Of a stretch of 64,000 nt of DNA, positions 56,714 to 64,000 are shown in pieces. Numbering within the stretch: the stretch's first letter is position 1; each line of letters opens with the position of its first letter. Where the stretch lies: positions 1 to 64,000 of the forward strand of contig CANLVH010000011.1 of NCBI GenBank assembly GCA_947494545.1, written 5' to 3'. This stretch comes from an uncultured Mesonia sp. GTDB lineage: Bacteria > Bacteroidota > Bacteroidia > Flavobacteriales > Flavobacteriaceae. The notes under the pieces were generated by a model, which was not told the DNA's origin, did not search any database, and worked only from the letters and a program-made list of their open reading frames with translations. The position numbers were made by a program, and so were the translations under genes.

Positions 56714-58834
56714 TTATTCGTCTATCAAAATATTTAAAATTTGAATAGCGGCATCACTTATTTTTGTACCGGGTCCAAAAACAGCAACCGCGCCGGCATC
56801 AAACAAAAAGTCATAATCTGCAGACGGTATAACGCCACCAACAACAACCATAATATCTTCTCTGCCCAGTTTTTTTAATTCTTCTAAAACCTGTGGCACT
56901 AAAGTTTTGTGACCAGCAGCCAAAGAAGAAACGCCCAAAATATGCACATCATTTTCTACAGCTTGTTTAGCGGCTTCTTGCGGAGTTTGAAACAGAGGGC
57001 CAATATCTACATCAAAACCAACGTCTGCATAACCGGTAGCTACAACTTTAGCTCCACGGTCGTGACCGTCCTGTCCCATTTTTGCAATCATAATCCGGGG
57101 TCTTCTACCATCTTGCTCTGCAAATTGGTTGGCCATTTCTCTCGCTTTCTGGAAAGATTTGTCGTCTTTAATTTCTTTGCTATACACGCCACTAAATGAT
57201 TTTACTTGTGCTTTATGTCTTCCGTAAACTTCTTCTAAAGCATTGCTAATCTCTCCAATACTTGCTCGTTCTCGCGCTGCATCTACCGCTAATGCCAGTA
57301 GATTGCCACTATTTTCTTTTGCTGCTTTTGTAAGTTTTTCTAACGCTTTATTAGTTTTTTCTTCGTTGCGTTGCTTGCGTAGGTTTTCTAAACGTTCTAT
57401 TTGTTGCTTGCGTACGGTTTGGTTGTCTACTTCTAAGGTAACAATGGGGTCTTCTTTTTCGCGTCTGTATTTGTTGGTGCCAACAATAATATCTTGACCG
57501 CTGTCTATAAGCGCTTGTTTTCTGGCGGCAGCTTCTTCTATACGCATTTTAGGAATGCCTTTTTCTATAGCTTTGGTCATTCCGCCAAGTTCTTCTACTT
57601 CTTCAATGAGTTTCCAGGCTTTTTCTGCAATGTCGTTGGTTAAAGTTTCTACATAATAGCTACCAGCCCACGGATCTACTGTTTTGGTAATTTGGGTCTC
57701 GTCTTGCAAATACAATTGGGTGTTTCTAGCAATTCTAGCAGAAAAATCTGATGGTAAAGCTATGGCTTCATCCAGCGCATTAGTATGTAAACTTTGCGTG
57801 CCGCCAAAAGCCGCGGCTGCCGCTTCTATACAAGTTCTAGCTACGTTGTTAAACGGATCTTGTTCTGTTAAACTCCACCCGCTGGTTTGCGAGTGCGTTC
57901 GTAAAGATAAAGATTTTGGATTTTTAGGAGTAAACTGCTTAACCAATTTTGCCCATAACATTCTACCGGCACGCATTTTGGCAATTTCCATAAAGTGATT
58001 CATACCAATTGCCCAAAAGAACGAAAGACGTGGCGCAAACGTGTCAATATCCATCCCGGCGTCTAAACCTTTACGGATGTATTCTAGGCCGTCTGCCAAA
58101 GTATAGGCCAACTCAATATCGCAAGTGGCGCCGGCTTCTTGCATATGGTATCCCGAAATACTAATACTATTGAATCGCGGCATATTATTAGAAGTATATT
58201 CAAAAATATCCGAAATGATTTTCATTGAAGGCGTAGGCGGATAAATATAAGTATTACGCACCATAAACTCTTTTAAAATATCGTTCTGAATGGTGCCCGA
58301 AAGTTGTGCAGGTTTTACGCCTTGCTCTTCTGCAGCCACAATATAAAACGCCATAATTGGTAAAACAGCGCCATTCATTGTCATAGAAACAGACATTTTA
58401 TCTAAAGGAATTTGATCAAACAAAACCTTCATATCTTCTACAGAATCTATAGCAACGCCGGCTTTACCAACATCGCCAACTACACGGTCGTGGTCACTGT
58501 CATAACCGCGGTGCGTTGGTAAATCAAACGCAACCGAAAGTCCTTTTTGCCCGGCAGCTAAATTGCGACGGTAAAAAGCATTACTTTCTTCGGCGGTAGA
58601 AAAACCAGCATATTGTCTAATTGTCCAAGGCCGCTTTACGTACATAGTAGAGTAGGGACCGCGCAAATAAGGCGGAATGCCGGCTGCAAAGTTGAGGTGT
58701 TTTAGGTTTTTAGTGTCTTGCGGACTATAAACTTTTTTAATCTTAATTTTTTCTGTAGTAGTATATTCACTGCCGGTTTTAGATTGGGCAGTGGCTTTTT
58801 TAAGCTTTATATTTTGAAGGTCTTTGCGTTGCAT
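56714..58834 (-). CDS. mutB: Methylmalonyl-CoA mutase large subunit
   Basis: 706 residues. It isomerises (R)-methylmalonyl-CoA and succinyl-CoA with adenosylcobalamin. The TIM barrel shows [18 protein letters not shown] and [12 protein letters not shown]. The C-terminal B12 domain has the base-off ligand motif DGHDRG and later [11 protein letters not shown]. It is 76 bases downstream of the small subunit gene. Confidence 0.97.
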   Translation of the reverse strand: MQRKDLQNIKLKKATAQSKTGSEYTTTEKIKIKKVYSPQDTKNLKHLNFAAGIPPYLRGPYSTMYVKRPWTIRQYAGFSTAEESNAFYRRNLAAGQKGLSVAFDLPTHRGYDSDHDRVVGDVGKAGVAIDSVEDMKVLFDQIPLDKMSVSMTMNGAVLPIMAFYIVAAEEQGVKPAQLSGTIQNDILKEFMVRNTYIYPPTPSMKIISDIFEYTSNNMPRFNSISISGYHMQEAGATCDIELAYTLADGLEYIRKGLDAGMDIDTFAPRLSFFWAIGMNHFMEIAKMRAGRMLWAKLVKQFTPKNPKSLSLRTHSQTSGWSLTEQDPFNNVARTCIEAAAAAFGGTQSLHTNALDEAIALPSDFSARIARNTQLYLQDETQITKTVDPWAGSYYVETLTNDIAEKAWKLIEEVEELGGMTKAIEKGIPKMRIEEAAARKQALIDSGQDIIVGTNKYRREKEDPIVTLEVDNQTVRKQQIERLENLRKQRNEEKTNKALEKLTKAAKENSGNLLALAVDAARERASIGEISNALEEVYGRHKAQVKSFSGVYSKEIKDDKSFQKAREMANQFAEQDGRRPRIMIAKMGQDGHDRGAKVVATGYADVGFDVDIGPLFQTPQEAAKQAVENDVHILGVSSLAAGHKTLVPQVLEELKKLGREDIMVVVGGVIPSADYDFLFDAGAVAVFGPGTKISDAAIQILNILIDE

Positions 58835-58910
58835 ACTGTGTAAACTTAGCGGTTAAGATTTTATAATCTAAAAATAATGCTATCAAATTGTGACAGAAAA
58901 GAATAGGTTT

Positions 58911-60296
58911 TTAATTTTCTTCTTCTGCTAAACGCTTTCTTTCTAAACTTTCTGCTAAGCGCTTCTGAATTATAGGTTGTAATAAGGTTCTGCGTTTTTC
59001 TACTTTAAGAAAAGGATCTATTTCAATTTCAGTAGCCATCTTATCTTCTTCGTTTTTATACTTATTGGTACCTACTAAAACTTTATTAGCTTCTTTGAAA
59101 GAATTTTCTTCTTTTTTGGCACTTTCTGAAATTTTACGCTGAATGATACCTTCCTTCAATTGCTTTAAATAGCCGCCGCCTTTTTCTATATCTTTAAAAA
59201 TTTTCAACGCTTTTTCGCTCAATTTTTGGGTTAATTCTTCTATATAATAGCTGCCATCGCTAATGTTGCTTACTTTGTTAAAATAGCTTTCTTCTTTTAA
59301 AATAAGCAATTGATTGCGGGCTATGCGTGTGCCAAATTCGTTTTTTTTATGGTAGAAAGAATCATAGGCTATATTGCAAACATAATCTGCGCCACCCAAA
59401 ATTGCGCTCATACATTCTGTAGTTGTACGTAATAAATTTACATTATAATCGTAAAGTGTTTTATTCCGTAAAGTAGGGAAGGCAAGAATTTTTATTGCTT
59501 CCGGAGCAGAATAGGCTTGTGCTATACTGGCATATAAATTACGCAAAGCTCGTAATTTTGCAATTTCAAAAAAGTAGTTGGACCCGCAAGCTACTTTAAA
59601 TGTTGGTTTAAAGTTTTGTAAAGCTTCTGGTTTATTTTGGTGTAAATAATTTAAATATTCGTTTACATGTGCTAAGCTATAAGCTAATTCTTGCACAATT
59701 GTAGCACCGGCATTTTGATAGACAGCAGTGTTTATGCTAAGAATTTGCGGAAAGGTTTTTTGATATGACACAGCAGTTTCTAAAGTCTTAAAATCTGCTT
59801 TAAGGTTTTTGTGCCAATTTCCGCTGGCAGCCAAATGTCCTATTATGTCTACACCTAAACTAACTTGGTGCTTCTTGTTTTCTAAAATGCGCCCTAATTC
59901 TGCTAGATTTTCTTCCGTAAAGCTATTATTACTTTCTACAAAAACGGGAATTTGCGCTATATCAAAACTATTAAAAAGCTTTTTTAAGTCAATATCATCT
60001 GCCGTAAGTTGTAGCCATAAAGCTTCGGTACCTTTAGACAAAGCGTGTTTAATGGCCGTGATACCTTTATCCGTATCGTCTATTTCAAATTTTTCGATTA
60101 CTTGCCATTTTTCCGGAGTGGCAGAGATTTCTCTTTCCGTAAAGTCGTCTAAATGATAAAAAGGTTTTACGTCAATACCTTCTCTGCTATGAAAAATCAA
60201 ATTTTCATAATCTTCTCCTTTTAGGTCGGCTTGTATTTTTTGTTTCCATTCTTTGGAAGAAACTTCGTTAAAACCTTCAAATAATGTTTTGGGCAT
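58911..60296 (-). CDS. mutA: Methylmalonyl-CoA mutase small subunit
   Basis: 461 residues. Non-catalytic partner with a degenerate mutase barrel (LFEGFNEVSSKEWKQ, NAGATIVQELAYSLAHVNEYL) and no C-terminal B12 domain, making it shorter than the roughly 600-residue small subunits of actinobacteria. It contains three exact CTTTACGGAA copies. It starts two bases after the FtsB-like gene. Confidence 0.93.
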   Translation of the reverse strand: MPKTLFEGFNEVSSKEWKQKIQADLKGEDYENLIFHSREGIDVKPFYHLDDFTEREISATPEKWQVIEKFEIDDTDKGITAIKHALSKGTEALWLQLTADDIDLKKLFNSFDIAQIPVFVESNNSFTEENLAELGRILENKKHQVSLGVDIIGHLAASGNWHKNLKADFKTLETAVSYQKTFPQILSINTAVYQNAGATIVQELAYSLAHVNEYLNYLHQNKPEALQNFKPTFKVACGSNYFFEIAKLRALRNLYASIAQAYSAPEAIKILAFPTLRNKTLYDYNVNLLRTTTECMSAILGGADYVCNIAYDSFYHKKNEFGTRIARNQLLILKEESYFNKVSNISDGSYYIEELTQKLSEKALKIFKDIEKGGGYLKQLKEGIIQRKISESAKKEENSFKEANKVLVGTNKYKNEEDKMATEIEIDPFLKVEKRRTLLQPIIQKRLAESLERKRLAEEEN

Positions 60297-60298
60297 AA

Positions 60299-60622
60299 TT
60301 AATTGGTTTTGCTACTGTCTTGAAATTCTATAATATAAACTTCTTCGTTATCGCGCTTCATAAAATAAGTTTCGCGAGCAAATTTTTCTAATTCAAAAGA
60401 GTCGTCTAAACCTTGTATGATAGCTTTATCGTGCTGTATTTCTTTTTGGTAATATTCTTTGTTGTTCTCAAGCTTGTCCAGCTCTTGGTCTAGTTCATTA
60501 TGTACCATAAGAGAATTGCTGTCAAAGAAAGCCATCCAGACAGTAAAGATTAGTAAAATAAGCACATATCTGTTGCCTACAATTTTAAACCAGCGTTTTT
60601 GACGCAACTCTTTAAACCTCAT
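60299..60622 (-). CDS. FtsB/DivIC septum-formation initiator family protein
   Basis: 107 residues: short basic cytosolic end, one membrane span (about 18-34), then a coiled coil (HNELDQELDKLENNKEYY, partly quoted) and the family's end pattern KFARETYFMKRDNEEVYII. It likely works with FtsL/FtsQ at the divisome. A TAATTTTG -7 box (minus strand) is at 60636-60643. Confidence 0.9.
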   Translation of the reverse strand: MRFKELRQKRWFKIVGNRYVLILLIFTVWMAFFDSNSLMVHNELDQELDKLENNKEYYQKEIQHDKAIIQGLDDSFELEKFARETYFMKRDNEEVYIIEFQDSSKTN

Positions 60623-60640
60623 CTATGCGAAGATACAAAA

Positions 60641-61249
60641 TTAGTCTAAACGCTGCTTGATTATAGACTGAACAATATCTACCCCAACGGTGTTATAACG
60701 GTTGTACGGAATTATGATATCTGCAAATTCTTTAGAAGGTTCTATAAATTGTTGGTGCATGGGTTTTAAGGTATTTTGATACCGGTCTAAAACTTCTTGT
60801 AAATCTCTGCCGCGCTCGTTAATATCTCGTTTTAATCTTCTTATTAAACGCTCATCACTGTCTGTATGCACAAAAATTTTTATATCGAATAATTTACGAA
60901 GTTCGGGATTGGTAAGAATTAAAATTCCTTCTACCAACATTACCTTTTTAGGATGCGTCTCTATGGTCTCTCCCGTACGGTTGTGTTCTTTGAAAGAATA
61001 TACGGGTTGTGGTACAGATTTTCCTTTTTTTAGCTGTTTAAGGTGGTCTACCAAAAGCTCAAAATCTATAGACTGCGGATGATCAAAATTAATTTTTGTA
61101 CGCGCTTCGTAAGATAGGTCGCTGGTATCGCGGTAATAGGAATCTTGGGTTATTACCTCAACTTCTTTATGTCGGAGTTCGTTTACAATGGTTTTAACAA
61201 CAGTAGTTTTTCCACTGCCTGTCCCGCCGGCAATCCCAATTGTGAGCAT
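60641..61249 (-). CDS. udk: Uridine kinase
   Basis: 202 residues. Phosphorylates uridine and cytidine in pyrimidine salvage. P-loop GGTGSGKT (8-15), DSYYRD, NFDHPQSIDFELL and FVHTDSDERLIRRLKRDINERG (partly quoted). A TAGTTTTG -7 box (minus strand, 61266-61273) lies 16 bases upstream. It precedes the FtsB-like gene by 18 bases. Confidence 0.96.
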   Translation of the reverse strand: MLTIGIAGGTGSGKTTVVKTIVNELRHKEVEVITQDSYYRDTSDLSYEARTKINFDHPQSIDFELLVDHLKQLKKGKSVPQPVYSFKEHNRTGETIETHPKKVMLVEGILILTNPELRKLFDIKIFVHTDSDERLIRRLKRDINERGRDLQEVLDRYQNTLKPMHQQFIEPSKEFADIIIPYNRYNTVGVDIVQSIIKQRLD

Positions 61250-61324
61250 AAATTCTAATTTTCTACAAAACTAATCATAATTTAAAATTATAAAATAATT
61301 AACATATTATTTTTTTACCGAATG

Positions 61325-61939
61325 TTATTCTAAACGCTTAATTTGGCGGTTTACAAACAATTTTAATCGGTATAACCAATGTGTAGAAGCGTGCTCTTTA
61401 CTGATATTGTGTTTTTTACTGAAACTTTCTATGGCAGCAGAAAGATTGCCGGTGGCTTCAATTTTATTCCAAAATAATTTAAAATCTTCAGCAATAGTTT
61501 CTAACTGAATGGTAATATGCGGTTTGTCTGTTAAAAATTCTTCTATGGTAGTGGTAATGGTTTCTACATAATCGTGACAAATTGCTAAACGGTCTTCTTT
61601 GTTCAACATCTCTGGCGGATTCATTTTTATTGCTTCAGAATAGGCGTTTATTATACTTTTAGGTTTAAAAAAGCGGTTAAAATGACTTTTGGCCGTAGCG
61701 TTTTTATCGCGTTTTAAATGCACGTACAAAACATCTTTAGGGAAATGTTTATGTAGTTCTGCCAGATGCCAACTCAATCTATTATCTGCCTCGATATGAT
61801 TTTCCGCGTAAGCGAAACGTTCTTTTCCTAACTTTTGCGTTCTACTTTCGTGTGCGGCGGTAAAGTTGTCTATATATTTACAAGCATTTATAAAACTATA
61901 AGAGCCGCAGCGGCCGGTACCTACTACAAATACACGCAT
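61325..61939 (-). CDS. Sulfotransferase-like P-loop protein
   Basis: 204 residues from ATG 61939; an upstream TTG start is rejected. The N-terminal VVGTGRCGSYSF resembles the PAPS 5'-phosphate loop, with further sulfotransferase-like YVHLKRDKNATAKSHFNRFF (3'-phosphate region). Possible substrates are carbohydrates or small molecules. Monocistronic. Confidence 0.78.
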   Translation of the reverse strand: MRVFVVGTGRCGSYSFINACKYIDNFTAAHESRTQKLGKERFAYAENHIEADNRLSWHLAELHKHFPKDVLYVHLKRDKNATAKSHFNRFFKPKSIINAYSEAIKMNPPEMLNKEDRLAICHDYVETITTTIEEFLTDKPHITIQLETIAEDFKLFWNKIEATGNLSAAIESFSKKHNISKEHASTHWLYRLKLFVNRQIKRLE

Positions 61940-61960
61940 TTTTTTACTGAATTTTAACGG

Positions 61961-61968
61961 CAAAGATA
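61961..61968 (-). promoter_or_regulatory. -7 element TATCTTTG of the sulfotransferase-like gene
   Basis: A perfect TAnnTTTG match on the minus strand, 21 bases upstream of the start codon. Confidence 0.65.
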
Positions 61969-62169
61969 TACATTTACAAATTAAGCAGATTGCAATATAT
62001 CTCTTCTTTAACTACTGAAATTATATTGTAAGCCAAAAATATTATGCTTATAAACCATTGCATTTTTTAAACTTATTCCTATTGATTATTTAGATTTAGG
62101 AAACGTAAAATTAAACGCTATTTTATCACCATTTTTAAAATCTTTTACTGAATTTTTAAAAGTTTACCG

Positions 62170-64000
62170 CTATTCTTTTTTATAGCCTAACAAGCGTAAA
62201 GCATTGAGAACCACCAAAAGGGTAGAACCTTCATGAAAGGCAACCGCAATACCAATAGACGCCAAGTTTAAAATACTTACGGGAATTAAAACAGCTACCA
62301 TTCCTAAACTAATCCAAAGGTTTTGTTTGATAATTCTTTTTGTTTGTCGGCTTAAACCAATGGCAAAAGGCAATATTTCTAATTTGTCTGCCATTAATGC
62401 AATATCTGCGGTTTCTAAAGCTACATCGCTACCGGCAGCGCCCATAGCAATTCCTACCGTGCTGTTGGCCATAGCCGGCGCATCGTTTACGCCGTCTCCA
62501 ACCATAGCAAGTTTTTTTTCTTTTTTAGCCAGTTCTTTTACAGCGGCCACTTTTTCTTCTGGTAGTAGACTTCCTTGCGTATTGGCAATTCCTATTTCTT
62601 TTGCAACTGCATCTGCCACATTTTGATTATCGCCAGTGAGCATTATCATCTTTCTAATGCCAATGCTTTTGAGCTTTAGCAAAGTAGATTTGGCCGTTTT
62701 TCTAGGTGTATCCATCAAGCCTAAAATGCCTATAAATTCTTTACCGCGCTTGATTAACATGGTGGTTTTACCGTTTTTTTCTAACGCGCTTACTTGCTTT
62801 TTAACACTTTCTGGAACAGGGTTTTTTAAATTTTCATACAAGTTTAAATTGCCTATATATACACTTTCATTTTCAACCGTGGCTTTAAGCCCTTTTCCTT
62901 GCACAGCTTCTAAATTTGTAACTTCTAAAGAGGTTTCTTTTTGCATTAGTTTTTTGGTTGCATCTCTAACCACTGCTCTAGCCAGAGGATGATCGCTTAA
63001 CTTTTCTATGCTAATTGCCGTTTTTAATAGTTTTTCTTCTTCATAATTATTTAAGCAAATTACGTCTGTAAGTTTTGGTTTACCCTCTGTTAGCGTTCCG
63101 GTTTTATCAAAAGCTATAGCAGTTAAACCACCCAGATCTTCCAGTGGTTTTCCGCCCTTAATTAAAACACCGCGATTGGCTGCTCTGGCAACTCCGCTAA
63201 GAACCGCTGCAGGAGTAGATATTGCCAAGGCACACGGACTTGCAGCTACCAAAACCACTAACGAGCGGTAAAGGCTTTCGCTCCAAGTTTCATCAACAAT
63301 TAAAAAAGCAAAATTTAAAAGCACAACTAGCGCAATTACTGCCGGCACATAATAAATTTCGAATTTTTTGGTAAGTAACTGCGTGGGCGATTTCTGTTCT
63401 TGCGCTTCCTCTACCATTCTTATCAATCTGTTAATGGTAGAGTCTTGCGCTTCTTTGGTAATTCTTATTTCTAAACTGTTGTTGCCGTTTATAGTTCCTG
63501 AAAAAACGTGATGCTCACTGGTTGTCTTTTTACTATGAAGACTTTCTTCTTGCTTTGTAGAAAACGGTTTCTTTTCTACCGGCATACTTTCGCCGGTAAT
63601 AGGAGATTGGTCTACGCTGCTTTCTCCTTTTATTACCACGCCGTCTGCTGCAATTTTGGTATGTGGCCTTACCAAAATAACATCATCTACTTTTAAATTT
63701 TCTATTGGCGTTTCTTTTATTTTTCCAGCTTTTTTTAGCAAAGCCGTATTGGGAGCCAAATCACTTAAAGCGGCAATAGATTTTTGTGCTTTTCATAATG
63801 CATAATGTTCTAAAGCGTGACCTAAACTAAATAAAAACAGCAACAATGCACCTTCTGCCCATTTGTCTAAATATGCCGCACCAATAGCAGCTACCAGCAT
63901 AAGAAAATCTATTTCAAAACCGGCTTGTTTTAATTTATCTACCGTTTCTATAAAAGCAAAGTAGCCTCCAAAGAAATAGGAAATTATATAACCAGCCAAA
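62170..64000 (-). pseudogene. P1B-4 type metal-transporting ATPase interrupted by an in-frame TGA
   Basis: The gene enters from the right edge. The visible N-terminal part (64000-63796) ends ALEHYAL and meets TGA at 63793-63795. The same frame then continues KAQKSIAALSDLAPN and stays open to 62170. Normally that codon would be Gly, Asp or similar, so one base change explains it. Downstream, all P-type motifs are intact: TGES, SPC in the membrane helix (VAASPCALAIS), DKTGTLTEGK, SDHPLA, GDGVNDAP and the P1B-4 signature HEGSTLLVVLNALRLL. SPC plus HEGxT point to Co2+/Fe2+-type export. It is either a recent nonsense pseudogene or a sequencing error. Confidence 0.88.

Noticed and set aside
62040..62169. 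Forty-codon plus-strand open frame in the gap after the ATPase
   Set aside because: It has no start codon after the preceding stop and no promoter; AT-rich DNA gives such frames by chance.
63793..63795. TGA as a selenocysteine codon in the metal ATPase
   Set aside because: The position is not a redox site in the P-type ATPase family, and no plausible stem-loop signal follows directly. Nonsense mutation or error is simpler.

Overview
The window looks like a chromosomal segment from a Flavobacteriaceae-type member of the Bacteroidota; I cannot name the genus. It is AT-rich. Promoters carry the Bacteroidota -7 element TAnnTTTG, and Shine-Dalgarno sequences are generally absent. Several genes are typical of the group: gldI, a type IX secretion (T9SS) sorting domain, the DUF4295 mini-gene after rpmG, bacillithiol synthesis (bshC), a long signal peptidase I, a cyclophilin-FKBP fusion, and the order parA-parB-DUF5683-dapB-lepB-WbqC. 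No rRNA, tRNA, CRISPR array, insertion sequence or phage was seen.

Layout. Bases 1-21,600 are mostly plus-strand housekeeping genes: recR, a glycosyltransferase, a lipoyl E2, a DnaQ-type exonuclease, a FAH-family protein, an Hpt protein, cinA, rpmB-rpmG-DUF4295-ftsY, rimO, bshC, a PLP decarboxylase, and guaA with a LysM/periplasmic-binding protein and OsmC. Three minus-strand genes (FabK/NMO-like, mnmA, a MORN-type protein) and a fasciclin lipoprotein follow. Bases 22,000-33,700 hold yidC, pyrG, sucC, small stress and envelope proteins, the prolyl-isomerase pair and an NrnA-type phosphodiesterase. After ndk, 34,300-38,100 is an accessory patch of secreted proteins and lipoproteins. Next come recF, ribH, mutL and two tandem rhomboids. 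The chromosome-segregation/lepB block runs on the minus strand (46,600-51,800). A nitrite-reduction unit (nirK fused to cytochrome c, nirV, SCO) lies at 52,900-55,900. The window closes with a K+ channel, both methylmalonyl-CoA mutase subunits, a FtsB/DivIC protein, udk, a sulfotransferase-like protein and a P1B-4 metal ATPase interrupted by an in-frame TGA.

The most striking signal is not a gene. The decamer CTTTACGGAA occurs 18 times by my reading, nine on each strand, where chance would give well under one. It sits between genes, in several reading frames, and once as an inverted pair forming a terminator between convergent genes. This resembles DNA-uptake sequences of Neisseria and Pasteurellaceae, which I do not know to be described for this group. 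Other points of interest are the interrupted ATPase, the nirK fusion with a perfect palindrome at its promoter, an unrecognised 566-residue surface lipoprotein beside two tandem lipoprotein paralogues, -7 boxes that nearly touch start codons, and a MutL with an eroded endonuclease motif.
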